DNA of 64,000 bases from Pseudomonas sp. HOU2 (GTDB lineage Bacteria > Pseudomonadota > Gammaproteobacteria > Pseudomonadales > Pseudomonadaceae), in NCBI RefSeq assembly GCF_040729435.1, contig NZ_CP160398.1, positions 2,294,001 to 2,358,000 of the forward strand, written 5' to 3'. Position numbers and translations under genes: made by a program. Each line of letters starts with the position of its first letter. Positions within the stretch are counted from its first letter, which is position 1. Positions 9,869 to 21,327 of the stretch are shown piece after piece. The notes beneath the pieces were generated by a model. The model searched no databases, was not told where the DNA came from, and saw nothing but the letters and a program-made list of their open reading frames with translations.

Positions 9869-10235
9869 TACAAGAACAATAACAAGCAATGCACAAGACA
9901 ATAAAAATAAGACGAATCGACTCACGCACAATAAAAACAAGACGGCGAGAGGCGCAGCTAACTGATTCTTTTGGAGAGGCGTTGTATTTGGGGCTAGCCC
10001 CACGACCAGGCCGAGAACAACAAAAACTGTCCTAAGACAGAGCCTGTACTGGTTGGATCGCAAGATCACTGCAACACAGCGACCAAAGCAATCCGTTTGC
10101 TCTTGGCTCCCGATTGGGAGGGTCATGAAGGAAAAGCTTCATGGCGAGGGCACTCAACAAAAACAAGAAGCCCGAATCAATAATAAAAAGAGCACGCAAC
10201 TACTTCTTGGGGAGCTTCGGCTCCCCTTGTAGTTT
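9869..10235 (+). ncRNA. crcZ: Small regulatory RNA CrcZ (Hfq/Crc decoy)
   Basis: An RNA of about 365 bases in the cbrB-pcnB interval, the conserved location of CrcZ, whose job is to titrate Hfq/Crc and relieve carbon catabolite repression. Its 5' end is set from the sigma54 promoter. Six A-rich motifs of the AAnAAnAA type are visible: near 9875-9885, 9898-9911, 9927-9941, 10015-10029, 10155-10170 and 10176-10190. A hairpin GGGGAGC-TTCG-GCTCCCC at 10209-10226, followed by TTGTAGTTT, is the probable 3' end, though its T-tract is imperfect. No conserved reading frame is present. Confidence 0.92.
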
Positions 10236-10405
10236 CTCCCGTTCTGAAAATCCTGCTGTCTTTACCCTCCTCGACCCTTGCAGCTTGCGGCTTACAGCGC
10301 AAATCTGCTGCGTCCTACACCATCCCCCGACTAAATGCTAGAATCTGCGCCCATCATGCGGTCATTCTTTGGTATGGCCGAACATTCCTTCAAACAGTGC
10401 ATCCC

Positions 10406-11806
10406 ATGCTGAAGAAGCTGTTCCAGTCATTCCGAACTCCCGTGCGTCGTACGCAACACATCCGCAGCACCCCTGAAGTGCTCAACAGCGGCCAACATTC
10501 GCTGCAGAAGGGGCAATTCAGCCGCTATGCGGTGAATATCGTCGAACGCTTGCAAGGCGCCGGCTACCAGGCCTATCTGGTCGGTGGTTGCGTGCGTGAC
10601 ATGCTCCTGGGCATCACGCCCAAGGATTTCGACGTCGCCACCAGTGCCACCCCCGAGCAAGTCCGTGCCGAATTCCGCAATGCGCGGATCATCGGGCGCC
10701 GCTTCAAACTGGTGCATATCCATTTCGGTCGCGAAATCATTGAAGTCGCGACCTTCCGCGCCAATCACCCGGTCAATGAAGACGACGAAGACAGCAACCA
10801 GTCTTCGCGTAACGAGAGCGGGCGGATTCTGCGCGACAACGTCTACGGCACCCTGGAAGAAGACGCGCAACGCCGCGACTTCACCATCAACGCCCTGTAT
10901 TACGATCCGGTCAGCGAGCGCATTCTCGATTACGCCAACGGCGTGCACGACATCCGCAATCACCTGATCCGCCTGATCGGCGATCCGAAGCAGCGCTACC
11001 AGGAAGACCCGGTGCGCATGCTGCGGGCCGTGCGTTTCGCCGCCAAGCTGAATTTCGGCATCGAGAAGCACACCGTGCAGCCGATCCGCGAACTGGCGCC
11101 GATGCTGCGCGAGATCCCGTCGGCCCGTCTGTTCGAGGAAGTGCTCAAGCTGTTCCTCTCCGGCCACGGCGCGATCACCTTCGAGATGCTGGTCGATCTG
11201 CAACTGTTCGCCCCGCTGTTCCCGGCCAGTGCCGACGCACTCGAGCACAACCCGGAATACACCCACACGCTGATCAGCGAAGCGCTGACCAACACCGACC
11301 TGCGCATCAAGCAGAACAAACCGGTAACCCCGGCGTTCCTGTTTGCCGCGCTGCTGTGGCCTGCCCTGCCGGCGCGCGTGCTGCGTCTGCAGGAACGTGG
11401 CATGCCGCCAATTCCGGCCATGCAGGAAGGTGCACACGAGCTGATCGCCGAACAGTGCCAGCGCATCGCCATTCCGAAGCGTTTCACCATGCCGATCCGC
11501 GAGATCTGGGACATGCAGGAACGCCTGCCACGCCGCAGCGGCAAACGCGCCGACCTGCTGCTGGACAATCCACGTTTCCGCGCTGGCTACGATTTCCTGC
11601 TGCTGCGTGAAAGCGCCGGCGAGCAGACCGATGGTCTGGGCGAGTGGTGGACGGACTATCAGGACGCCAACGACAGCGAGCGTCGCGAGATGATCCGTGA
11701 CCTCAGCGGCAAGGGCGATGACGCCAGCGGTGCGCCACGCAAACGTCGCCGCAGCAGCGGCTCCAAGCGCAAGCGCGCCGGGGCACCGAGCGCATCGGGC
11801 GAATAA
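10406..11806 (+). CDS. pcnB: Poly(A) polymerase I
   Basis: A 466-residue nucleotidyltransferase that adds 3' poly(A) tails and promotes RNA decay. Visible are the flexible-loop/active site GGCVRDMLLG with PKDFDVATSATP (catalytic Asp pair), then RRDFTINALYYD and the EDPVRMLRAVRFAAKL neck segment. The C-terminus is very basic (PRKRRRSSGSKRKRAG), typical of PcnB rather than of CCA-adding enzymes. I start at the ATG at 10406 (MLKKLFQSF); a GTG at 10397 is in frame. Neither has a clear Shine-Dalgarno sequence. It probably forms an operon with folK, four bases downstream. Confidence 0.94.
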   Translation: MLKKLFQSFRTPVRRTQHIRSTPEVLNSGQHSLQKGQFSRYAVNIVERLQGAGYQAYLVGGCVRDMLLGITPKDFDVATSATPEQVRAEFRNARIIGRRFKLVHIHFGREIIEVATFRANHPVNEDDEDSNQSSRNESGRILRDNVYGTLEEDAQRRDFTINALYYDPVSERILDYANGVHDIRNHLIRLIGDPKQRYQEDPVRMLRAVRFAAKLNFGIEKHTVQPIRELAPMLREIPSARLFEEVLKLFLSGHGAITFEMLVDLQLFAPLFPASADALEHNPEYTHTLISEALTNTDLRIKQNKPVTPAFLFAALLWPALPARVLRLQERGMPPIPAMQEGAHELIAEQCQRIAIPKRFTMPIREIWDMQERLPRRSGKRADLLLDNPRFRAGYDFLLLRESAGEQTDGLGEWWTDYQDANDSERREMIRDLSGKGDDASGAPRKRRRSSGSKRKRAGAPSASGE

Positions 11807-11809
11807 GAC

Positions 11810-12295
11810 ATGGAGCGCATCTATATCGGCCTGGGCAGCAACCTCGCTGACCCGGCCGAACAATTGCGCAGCGCGCTCGACGCGCTGGAGCAATTGCCGC
11901 AAACCGCCCTCGCCGGCGTTTCGGCGTTCTATCAGAGCGATTCACTGCTGCCTGGGCAACCGCGCTATACCAATGCGGTCGCCGCCCTCGACAGCGAGCT
12001 CGCGCCGCTGGACCTGCTCGATGCGCTGCAAGCCATCGAGAACGATCAGGGCCGCGAACGCCTCGAACGCTGGGGCCCGCGCACGCTCGATCTGGACATC
12101 CTGTTGTTCGGCGATCGCCTGATCGACGAGCCGCGGCTGAAAGTCCCGCATTATCAGATTCAGGAACGTGCGTTCGTGCTCTATCCCCTGGCCGAACTGG
12201 CCCCGCAGGATTTGCGTCTCGCCGATGGCCGCACCCTGCCCGACCTGCTCGCCGCCTGCCCGTTCGTCGGCCTCGAACGCCTTCCCCACGCCTGA
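11810..12295 (+). CDS. folK: 2-amino-4-hydroxy-6-hydroxymethyldihydropteridine diphosphokinase
   Basis: A 161-residue HPPK, which transfers pyrophosphate from ATP to the pterin in folate synthesis. It begins with the family block YIGLGSNLADP and contains RWGPRTLDLDILLFG, holding the magnesium-binding Asp pair, followed by LKVPHYQIQERAFVLYPL. It starts four bases after pcnB, as in E. coli. Confidence 0.95.
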   Translation: MERIYIGLGSNLADPAEQLRSALDALEQLPQTALAGVSAFYQSDSLLPGQPRYTNAVAALDSELAPLDLLDALQAIENDQGRERLERWGPRTLDLDILLFGDRLIDEPRLKVPHYQIQERAFVLYPLAELAPQDLRLADGRTLPDLLAACPFVGLERLPHA

Positions 12296-12306
12296 CAAAA
12301 ATCCCC

Positions 12307-12398
12307 TGTAGGAGCTGCCGAAGGCTGCGATCTTTTGACCTTGGTTTTTTAGAATCAAGAGCAAGATCAAAAGATCGCAGCCTTCGGCAGCTCCTACA
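12307..12398. repeat. REP-type hairpin, family B (GTAGGAGCTGCCGAAGGCTGCG)
   Basis: TGTAGGAGCTGCCGAAGGCT with continuing GCGATCTTTTG is followed after a short spacer by its inverted copy. Both arms carry the GAAGG variant. Related hairpins are at 14363, 31776 and 44403. It lies between folK and panB and may also end folK transcripts. Confidence 0.9.
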
Positions 12399-12696
12399 CA
12401 GAGAGCGTGCAGCATTGCCATTTTTGTCGGACAAAAAACCCGCCAATCAGCCCCGCCGCACCGCTGAATCGCATCAGTAACGCCGGTAACACTCCCCTCG
12501 TAACAATGCGGTAACACACGCAATTGACTTCCTAGGTTCTCCTCACGACTATAGGCGTCCCGCTGCCGCCAACACGGCACATACGGGCGCAATCCAGGCC
12601 TTATAAGCACGACAAAAGAGCGTGCGCCTGAGTAGACGAAGAATCACGCGCGTTACTCGCAGTAGTTTCCAGAGCGCCTGAACGAGGATTTTTTAC
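12399..12696 (+). promoter_or_regulatory. panB upstream region with GTAAC repeats and candidate promoter
   Basis: This 298-base gap has four direct GTAAC copies starting at 12477, 12486, 12500 and 12511, just before a TTGACT hexamer at 12524-12529 and ACTATA at 12548-12553 (18-base gap), a plausible sigma70 promoter for panBC. The GTAAC cluster may be a regulator site. The rest holds no gene I can support. Confidence 0.4.
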
Positions 12697-13497
12697 ATGC
12701 CAGCCATCACCCTGACCACGCTCCAGAGCCTCAAGCAGAAAGGTGAAAAGATCACCATGCTGACCTGCTATGACGCGACCTTCGCCCACGCCTGCAACGA
12801 GGCCGGTGTCGAAGTGCTGCTGGTGGGCGACTCCCTCGGCATGGTTCTGCAAGGGCACGACAGCACCTTGCCGGTGACCATCGCAGAAATGGCCTACCAC
12901 ACCGCGTGCGTCAAACGCGGCAACACCGACGCCCTGATCCTGGCTGACCTGCCGTTCATGGCCAACGCCACGATCGAGCAAACCCTGACCAACAGCGCCA
13001 CGCTGATGCAGGCCGGCGCGCACATGATCAAGGTCGAAGGTGCGCTGTGGCTGGCGGAGTCGATCCGCCTGCTGGCCGAGCGCGGTGTGCCGGTCTGCGC
13101 GCACATGGGCCTGACCCCACAGGCCGTGAACATTCTTGGCGGCTACAAAGTGCAGGGCCGCAACGAGAACCAGGCGCGGCAGATGCGTGCCGACGCGATC
13201 TCGCTGGAACAGGCTGGCGCAGCCATGCTGCTGCTCGAATGCGTGCCGAGCGAACTGGCCGCCGAAATCAGCCAGGCCGTGAAGATTCCGGTCATCGGCA
13301 TCGGCGCCGGTAGCGATACCGACGGTCAGGTACTGGTGCTGCACGACATGCTCGGCCTGTCGATCACCGGTCGCGTGCCGAAATTCGTCAAGAACTTCAT
13401 GCAGGGTCAGGACAGCATCCAGTCCGCACTGAAGGCCTACGTCAACGAAGTCAAAGGCGTTACTTTCCCTGGGATCGAACACGGATTCTCTGCATGA
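12697..13497 (+). CDS. panB: 3-methyl-2-oxobutanoate hydroxymethyltransferase
   Basis: A 266-residue ketopantoate hydroxymethyltransferase, first step of pantothenate synthesis, using methylene-tetrahydrofolate. Family blocks visible are [31 protein letters not shown] (metal and substrate site), DLPFMAN, and the C-terminal [21 protein letters not shown]. Length is normal for a TIM-barrel PanB. It overlaps panC by four bases (ATGA), so the pair is coupled. Confidence 0.96.
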   Translation: MPAITLTTLQSLKQKGEKITMLTCYDATFAHACNEAGVEVLLVGDSLGMVLQGHDSTLPVTIAEMAYHTACVKRGNTDALILADLPFMANATIEQTLTNSATLMQAGAHMIKVEGALWLAESIRLLAERGVPVCAHMGLTPQAVNILGGYKVQGRNENQARQMRADAISLEQAGAAMLLLECVPSELAAEISQAVKIPVIGIGAGSDTDGQVLVLHDMLGLSITGRVPKFVKNFMQGQDSIQSALKAYVNEVKGVTFPGIEHGFSA

Positions 13498-14354
13498 ACA
13501 CCGTTAAAACCGTACGCGAACTTCGCGCCGCCGTGGCGCGCGCCCGCAGTGAAGGCAAGCGCATCGGCTTCGTGCCGACCATGGGCAACCTGCACAGCGG
13601 CCATATCGCGCTGATCACCAAAGCCACTCAACGCGTGGATTTCGTGGTCGCGAGCATTTTCGTCAACCCGCTGCAGTTCGGCGCCGGCGAAGACCTCGAC
13701 AAGTACCCGCGCACCTTGGCGGCGGATCAGGAAAAGCTGCTGCAAGCCGGCTGTCATTTGCTGTTCGCTCCGACCGTCGAAGAGATGTACCCCGACGGCA
13801 TGGCCGGGCAGACCCGGGTCAGCGTGCCGCAACTGTCTGAAGGCCTCTGTGGCGCCAGCCGTCCGGGGCACTTCGAAGGTGTGGCAACGGTGGTCAGCAA
13901 GCTGTTCAACATGGTCCAGCCGGATCTGGCGATCTTCGGCCAGAAGGATTTCCAGCAACTGGCGGTGATCCGCGCGCTGGTGCATGACCTGAACATGCCG
14001 ATCCAGATCATCGGCGAACCGACTGTGCGTGCGGCCGACGGCCTGGCGCTGTCGTCGCGTAATGGCTTCCTCAGCGAAGATCAACGTGCGGTGGCGCCGG
14101 TGGTCTATCGCACCCTGAGTACGATTGCCGAGTCGATCAAGCACGGTGAGCGCGACTACCCGGCGCTGATCGCCGCCCAAGTGCAACAGCTGGAAGTCGC
14201 CGGCCTGCGTCCGGATTACCTGGAAATCCGCCACGCGTTGACCTTGCGTCCGGCAACGGCTGAAGACCGCGATCTGGTGATTCTCGTGGCAGCGTTCCTC
14301 GGCACCACGCGGTTGATCGACAACCTGCATCTGAACCTCGATACCCCCGTTTAA
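13494..14354 (+). CDS. panC: Pantothenate synthetase
   Basis: A 286-residue pantoate-beta-alanine ligase. The nucleotidyl-transferase signature [14 protein letters not shown] (HxGH) is near residue 26, and [14 protein letters not shown], plus [11 protein letters not shown] for adenylate formation, follow. It joins pantoate from PanB with beta-alanine from PanD. The start overlaps the end of panB. Confidence 0.96.
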   Translation: MNTVKTVRELRAAVARARSEGKRIGFVPTMGNLHSGHIALITKATQRVDFVVASIFVNPLQFGAGEDLDKYPRTLAADQEKLLQAGCHLLFAPTVEEMYPDGMAGQTRVSVPQLSEGLCGASRPGHFEGVATVVSKLFNMVQPDLAIFGQKDFQQLAVIRALVHDLNMPIQIIGEPTVRAADGLALSSRNGFLSEDQRAVAPVVYRTLSTIAESIKHGERDYPALIAAQVQQLEVAGLRPDYLEIRHALTLRPATAEDRDLVILVAAFLGTTRLIDNLHLNLDTPV

Positions 14355-14362
14355 AGCAAGAT

Positions 14363-14434
14363 CAAAAGATCGCAGCCTGCGGCAGCTCCTACACATGAGT
14401 CCATGTAGGAGCTGCCGCAGGCTGCGATCTTTTG
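14363..14434. repeat. REP-type hairpin, family B
   Basis: CAAAAGATCGCAGCCTGCGG continuing to GCAGCTCCTACA is followed by its inverted copy after about 12 bases. Both arms have the GCAGG variant. It sits between panC and panD inside the pantothenate cluster. Confidence 0.9.
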
Positions 14435-14504
14435 CGTTGTATTGCCGCCCCCAAAGCCTTCGGGCACACTGCCCGCCGTTTGCTTCCAACCCGGGAAATC
14501 CCTC

Positions 14505-14885
14505 ATGCACGCCATCATGCTCAAGGCCAAGCTGCACCGCGCCGAAGTCACTCACGCGGTCCTCGATTACGAAGGTTCCTGCGCCATCGATGGCGAATGG
14601 CTGGACTTGTCCGGCATCCGTGAGTACGAGCAGATCCAGATCTATAACGTCGACAACGGCGAGCGTTTCACCACCTACGCGATTCGTGGCGAAGAAGGTT
14701 CGCGGATGATTTCGGTCAACGGCGCAGCCGCGCATAAAGCCAAGGTCGGCGACCGCGTGATCATTTGCGCCTACGCCCATTACAGCGAAGCGGAACTGCT
14801 CAATTTCAAGCCGCGCATGCTGTACATGGCGCCGGGCAATGAGCTCAGCCACACCAGCAACGCCATTCCGGTTCAGGTGGCCTGA
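14505..14885 (+). CDS. panD: Aspartate 1-decarboxylase proenzyme
   Basis: A 126-residue pyruvoyl-dependent decarboxylase making beta-alanine for PanC. The self-processing site is Gly24-Ser25 in [10 protein letters not shown]; Ser25 becomes the pyruvoyl group. Lys9 and Tyr-containing segment [15 protein letters not shown] are conserved. I start at [10 protein letters not shown]; upstream in-frame sequence has no family match. It is separated from panC by a REP hairpin. Confidence 0.96.
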   Translation: MHAIMLKAKLHRAEVTHAVLDYEGSCAIDGEWLDLSGIREYEQIQIYNVDNGERFTTYAIRGEEGSRMISVNGAAAHKAKVGDRVIICAYAHYSEAELLNFKPRMLYMAPGNELSHTSNAIPVQVA

Positions 14886-15115
14886 GCCGCCTCGACGCAT
14901 CACTCCCCTTCCGTTGGTCGGCCCGTTCCCGGTATTGATGTTAAAAAAGTACAGGGAACAGGTCAGAAGAAGTCAAGACAGATCGCAGCGCGAGGTTTAC
15001 TGTATTCGCCCTGCGTTGAAAAATCGTGTCGACGCATTTGACCCTCGCCCAAACATGGCGTATCGGTCTGTTCTGTGTTCAAAAGGCCGTTCAAGTAAAA
15101 AGGAAAACCGCAGCG

Positions 15116-16780
15116 ATGGCGTACTACCGCACTCCTCATGACGTTACCGCTCTGCCTGCCTGGCAGGCGTTGAAAAATCACCGCCAAGCCATGCAGGATT
15201 TCAGCATGCGCGAAGCCTTCAACGCCGATCCGCAGCGCTTCAATCAATTCACGCTCAGCAGCTGCGGCCTGTTTCTCGATTATTCGAAGAATCTGATCAA
15301 CGCCGAGACCCGCAACCTGCTGGTGGGCCTGGCCAATGAAGTCGATCTGAAAGGCGCGATCAAAGCGCTGTTCGACGGCGAAATCGTCAACGCCTCCGAA
15401 GGCCGCCCGGCACTGCACACTGCCCTGCGCCGTCCGGTGGGCGACAAGCTGTCGGTCAACGGTGTCAACGTGATGCCGGAAGTGCACAAGGTACTGAACC
15501 AGATCACCGATCTGGTCGGCCGCATCCACGACGGTCTGTGGCGTGGTTACACCGAGAAGCCGATCACTGACGTGGTCAACATCGGCATCGGTGGTTCGTT
15601 CCTCGGCCCGGAGCTGGTCTCCGAAGCGCTGTTGTCCTACGCGCAGAAAGGCGTGCGTTGCCACTACCTGGCGAACATCGACGGCAGTGAGTTCCACGAA
15701 CTGACGCAAAAGCTGCGCGCCGAAACCACGCTGTTCATCGTTTCGTCGAAATCCTTCAACACCCTCGAAACCCTGAAGAACGCTCAGGCCGCACGCGCCT
15801 GGTACCTGGCTCAGGGCGGTTCGGAAGCCGAGCTGTATCGCCACTTCATCGCGGTATCGAGCAACAACGCTGCGGCAGTCGCGTTCGGTATCCGTGAAGA
15901 AAACATCTTCCCGATGTGGGACTGGGTCGGCGGTCGTTACTCGCTGTGGTCGGCCATCGGTCTGCCGATTGCCCTGGCTATCGGCATGTCCAACTTCAAG
16001 GAACTGCTGTCCGGTGCCTACACCATGGACCAGCATTTCCAGAGCGCGCCGTTCGAACAGAACATGCCGGTACTGCTGGCCCTGCTCGGCGTCTGGTACG
16101 GCAACTTCTGGGGCGCGCAAAGCCACGCGATCCTGCCGTACGACCACTACCTGCGTAACATCACCAAGCACTTGCAACAGCTGGACATGGAATCCAACGG
16201 CAAGAGCGTGCGCCAGGACGGCACCTCGGTGTCGACTGATACTGGCCCGGTGATCTGGGGCGGCGTCGGCTGCAACGGTCAGCACGCCTATCACCAGTTG
16301 CTGCACCAGGGCACCCAACTGATCCCGGCCGATTTCATCGTGCCGATCGTCAGCTTCAACCCGGTCTCCGACCACCATCAGTGGCTGTACGCCAACTGCC
16401 TGTCGCAGAGCCAGGCGCTGATGCTCGGCAAGACCCTGCCGGAAGCCGAGGCCGAACTGCGCGAAAAAGGCATGAGCGAAGAGCAGGTGCACAAACTCGC
16501 ACCGCACAAGGTGATCCCGGGCAACCGTCCGAGCAACACCATTGTGGTCGAGCGCATCAGCCCGCGGCGTCTCGGCGCGCTGGTCGCCATGTACGAGCAC
16601 AAAGTGTTCGTGCAGAGCGTGGTCTGGGGCATCAACGCCTTCGACCAGTGGGGCGTGGAACTGGGCAAGGAATTGGGCAAGGGCGTTTACAACCGTCTGG
16701 TCGGCAGCGATGAAACCGTTGCTGACGATGCCTCCACCCAAGGCCTGATCAACTACTTCCGCGGTCGTCACCGCGGATGA
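15116..16780 (+). CDS. pgi: Glucose-6-phosphate isomerase
   Basis: A 554-residue Pgi interconverting glucose-6-phosphate and fructose-6-phosphate. The family signatures are present: [29 protein letters not shown] for the phosphate site, and [16 protein letters not shown] at the C-terminus. In pseudomonads, which use the Entner-Doudoroff route, Pgi mainly works towards glucose-6-phosphate. I choose the ATG at 15116 ([10 protein letters not shown]), which gives the length of P. aeruginosa Pgi; the upstream extension is unrelated. A weak promoter candidate TTGACC-N17-TATCGG lies just upstream. Confidence 0.96.
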   Translation: MAYYRTPHDVTALPAWQALKNHRQAMQDFSMREAFNADPQRFNQFTLSSCGLFLDYSKNLINAETRNLLVGLANEVDLKGAIKALFDGEIVNASEGRPALHTALRRPVGDKLSVNGVNVMPEVHKVLNQITDLVGRIHDGLWRGYTEKPITDVVNIGIGGSFLGPELVSEALLSYAQKGVRCHYLANIDGSEFHELTQKLRAETTLFIVSSKSFNTLETLKNAQAARAWYLAQGGSEAELYRHFIAVSSNNAAAVAFGIREENIFPMWDWVGGRYSLWSAIGLPIALAIGMSNFKELLSGAYTMDQHFQSAPFEQNMPVLLALLGVWYGNFWGAQSHAILPYDHYLRNITKHLQQLDMESNGKSVRQDGTSVSTDTGPVIWGGVGCNGQHAYHQLLHQGTQLIPADFIVPIVSFNPVSDHHQWLYANCLSQSQALMLGKTLPEAEAELREKGMSEEQVHKLAPHKVIPGNRPSNTIVVERISPRRLGALVAMYEHKVFVQSVVWGINAFDQWGVELGKELGKGVYNRLVGSDETVADDASTQGLINYFRGRHRG

Positions 16781-16841
16781 TTTGAAAGCAAAACCCACAG
16801 GATTTGGATCAACCAGAATCCTGTGGGCAAGCAAATTCCCT

Positions 16842-16931
16842 TGTAGGAGTGAGCCTGCTCGCGATAGCGGTATGTCTTTAAGCATTGATGTTGACTGACA
16901 CACCGCTATCGCGAGCAGGCTCACTCCTACA
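16842..16931. repeat. REP-type hairpin, family A
   Basis: TGTAGGAGTGAGCCTGCTCG with continuing CGATAGCGGT is followed after about 30 bases by its inverted copy. It lies between pgi and acs. Confidence 0.92.
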
Positions 16932-17045
16932 GTTGTTTTGCGTACACCTGAATTCAATACCAGCCATCAGATTCCTGATGCGGCTTGAACCCTTGGCCCT
17001 CTCGGCGCATCTTTATTCTTCGCACAACAAGAATAAGGAACCGTC

Positions 17046-18983
<1,938 letters not shown>

Positions 18984-19034
18984 CGTCCCCGGCGCGGTCA
19001 ACCGGCCGCGCCCGTCCACCACCAATGAGTTGTC

Positions 19035-19907
19035 ATGGAATTCATCCGCAGCCGCATCGAAAACCAACTCATGAGTCTGACCGGTCTGTCCCTCGGTCAG
19101 CTCGATCTGGAAAACCCCAAGGGCGATCCCGGGCTGTTCGGGCCGGACTCGGTCAGTTGGCAAGTGCATGGCGATTTCAGCAGCATGCTGATCGGCGGCA
19201 TCAGCGCGCTGTTGCTGCAAGCCCTGCATCCGCTGGCGCTGGCCGGGGTCTGGGATCATTCGAATTTTCGTCAGGACATGCTCGGACGTTTGCGCCGCAC
19301 CAGTCAGTTTGTCTCCGGCACCACCTTCGGCTCGCGCCGCGACGCCGAATGGCTGATCGACAAAGTGCGCACCATTCACCTGCAAGTGGTCGGCACTGCG
19401 CCGGATGGCCGGCCTTACGCGGCCAGCGATCCGGACCTGCTGACCTGGGTGCATGTAGCCGAGGTCAGTCACTTTCTTGCCGCGCATCTGCGTTACCGCA
19501 ACCCGAATTTGTCTGGGGCGGATCAGGATCGCTATTACGCGGAAATCGCCGTGGTCGCCGAGCGTCTGGGTGCGCGGGAAGTGCCGAAATCGCGGCGGGC
19601 CGTGGCCGACTATCTGCAACGCATGCGCCCGCAATTGCTCTGTGATGAGCGCAGCCGCGAAGTCCTGCGCCTGCTGCTCGACGCCCCGGCACCGAGCGTG
19701 CTGGCCCGTCCGTTTGGCGACCTGATGATGAAGGCCGGCATCGATCTGCTGCCGGATTGGGCCAGCGAAATGTTCGGCATACGACAGAATCCGCTGCAAC
19801 GCCAGCTGATCCGCGCCAGCGTCAAACGCAGTGCGCCGATGCTGCGCTGGGCGATGCGCAACGGTTCGGTGCAACGGGCCAAGCGGCGGATGGGCTTGCT
19901 CACCTGA
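19035..19907 (+). CDS. MpaB/DUF2236-family oxygenase-like protein
   Basis: A 290-residue protein with the DUF2236 pattern: an N-terminal DSVSWQVHGDFSSMLIGG block, LLQALHPLALAGVWDHS, a conserved basic RTSQFVSGTTFG segment, and LLTWVHVAEVSHFLAAH. The family includes the latex-clearing protein Lcp and the fungal mycophenolate oxygenase MpaB, which coordinate haem through conserved His/Arg/Lys residues. Substrate here is unknown. It starts 51 bases after acs and ends before a REP hairpin. Confidence 0.78.
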   Translation: MEFIRSRIENQLMSLTGLSLGQLDLENPKGDPGLFGPDSVSWQVHGDFSSMLIGGISALLLQALHPLALAGVWDHSNFRQDMLGRLRRTSQFVSGTTFGSRRDAEWLIDKVRTIHLQVVGTAPDGRPYAASDPDLLTWVHVAEVSHFLAAHLRYRNPNLSGADQDRYYAEIAVVAERLGAREVPKSRRAVADYLQRMRPQLLCDERSREVLRLLLDAPAPSVLARPFGDLMMKAGIDLLPDWASEMFGIRQNPLQRQLIRASVKRSAPMLRWAMRNGSVQRAKRRMGLLT

Positions 19908-19922
19908 TCCATACACAAAACC

Positions 19923-20019
19923 CTGTGGCGAGGGAGCTTGCTCCCGCTCGAGTGCGAAGCGCTCGCAACCTTTCGAGGGTCGCTGCGCAACCCAGCGGGA
20001 GCAAGCTCCCTCGCCACAG
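19923..20019. repeat. REP-type hairpin, family C (CTGTGGCGAGGGAGCTTGCTCC)
   Basis: CTGTGGCGAGGGAGCTTGCT continuing CCCGCT is matched by its inverted copy ending in TCGCCACAG. The intervening bases contain smaller GCG-rich inverted repeats. It lies between the DUF2236 gene and the methyltransferase. Confidence 0.9.
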
Positions 20020-20091
20020 ACTGCGCGATGTCTCAGGACATCGGTAACTGCTAAACTCCCGCGCCTCAATTCTCACCAGCAAGGCGCACGC

Positions 20092-21108
20092 ATGTCTTCC
20101 TTGAATCAGGCGCTGCGCGCCGCCCTCGATAAACGCCAGGACCTGCTCGCTGAGCTGCACAGCCAGGGCACCGATTGCTATCGGCTGTTCCATGGCAGCC
20201 AGGAAGGCGCCGGTGGTCTGACCGTCGACCGCTATGGCCCACAATTGCTGGTGCAAAGTTTTCACCAGACGCTGGAGCGTGACGACCTGCTGCAACTGCA
20301 CGCCATGGTCAATCAGACCCTGGGCTTCGAAACCCTGCTGGTCTACAACGACCGCTCTCGGGGCAACTCGCGCATCGATCGCGAAGACAGTGTGTACAAA
20401 GCCGATGACGCCGCGCTGGCGGATCTGGTCGGCCACGAATGGGGCCTGAACTATCGCGTGCGCGGCCGGCATGCCGGGCAGGATCCGCTGCTGTTCCTCG
20501 ACCTGCGCAACACTCGCGGCTGGGTCAAGGATCACGCCAAGGGCAAAAGTGTGCTCAACCTCTTTGCCTACACTTGTGGCGTCGGCCTGAGTGCCGCTGC
20601 CGGTGGCGCGCGTGAGGTGTGTAACCTCGACTTCGCCGAAGGCAATCTGGCAGTCGGCCGAGAAAACGGCTTGCTCAACCCGCAATTGCCCGAGATGCAA
20701 TTCATCCAGTCCGATTATTTCCCGGCAATCCGTCAGCTCGCCGGGCTGCCGATCAGCCAGCGACGCGGGCAGAAACTGCCGAGCTATCAGCGCCTCGAAC
20801 AGCGTCAATACGATCTGGTGCTGCTCGACCCGCCGGCCTGGGCCAAGAGTGCGTTCGGCACCGTCGACCTGCTGCGCGACTATCAGAGCCTGCTCAAGCC
20901 GGCGCTGCTGACCACCGCTGACAACGGCGTGCTGATCTGCTGCAACAACCTGGCAAAAGTCAGCATGGACGACTGGCGTGAACAGGTTCTGCGTTGCGCC
21001 GAGAAAGCCGGGCGACCGGTCCGCGAATGGAGCGTGATGACCCCGGGCGCGGACTTCCCGTCGCTGGATCAACAGCCACCGCTGAAAACCCTGATCCTGC
21101 AGTTGTAA
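20092..21108 (+). CDS. Class I SAM-dependent rRNA methyltransferase, RlmI-like
   Basis: A 338-residue methyltransferase. The S-adenosylmethionine site is visible as VLNLFAYTCGVGLSAAAGGA, with motif IV LLDPPAWAKS. The segment CYRLFHGSQEGAGGLTVDRY is typical of the RlmI/YccW family (23S rRNA m5C methylation). It is shorter than E. coli RlmI (about 396 residues), mainly at the N-terminal PUA domain. The exact target base is not assignable. The ATG at 20092 starts the homologous part; upstream in-frame codons run through the REP hairpin and are not coding. Confidence 0.85.
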   Translation: MSSLNQALRAALDKRQDLLAELHSQGTDCYRLFHGSQEGAGGLTVDRYGPQLLVQSFHQTLERDDLLQLHAMVNQTLGFETLLVYNDRSRGNSRIDREDSVYKADDAALADLVGHEWGLNYRVRGRHAGQDPLLFLDLRNTRGWVKDHAKGKSVLNLFAYTCGVGLSAAAGGAREVCNLDFAEGNLAVGRENGLLNPQLPEMQFIQSDYFPAIRQLAGLPISQRRGQKLPSYQRLEQRQYDLVLLDPPAWAKSAFGTVDLLRDYQSLLKPALLTTADNGVLICCNNLAKVSMDDWREQVLRCAEKAGRPVREWSVMTPGADFPSLDQQPPLKTLILQL

Positions 21109-21136
21109 CCCCCCTGCGGGACTGGCAACCATCCAA

Positions 21137-21227
21137 TGTGGGAGCGAGCTTGCTCGCGAAGGCGGCGCGCCAGTCAGCATATTTCTCGACTGATCCGCCG
21201 CTTTCGCGAGCAAGCTCGCTCCCACAG
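21137..21227. repeat. REP-type hairpin, family C variant (GTGGGAGCGAGCTTGCTCGCG)
   Basis: TGTGGGAGCGAGCTTGCTCG continuing CGAAGGCGG is matched by its inverted copy after about 30 bases. It lies between the methyltransferase and the DUF748 gene; the long in-frame extension of the latter passes through it and is therefore not a real start. Confidence 0.92.
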
Positions 21228-21327
21228 TGTCTTGGTCCTACAGAACAATCTGAACAATCCTGCCCCCCACGATGTACTTCGGAACCAGAATCGCGTGCCA
21301 TACTCCAAGGCACTCCGATTCAGACAG

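Noticed and set aside
9857..10126. 89-codon frame opposite crcZ
   Set aside because: Lies in the regulatory RNA, has unusual Leu/Val composition from the A-rich strand, and no ribosome site.
14963..16957. 664-codon open frame opposite pgi
   Set aside because: Runs through pgi and a REP hairpin with no domain; antisense artefact.
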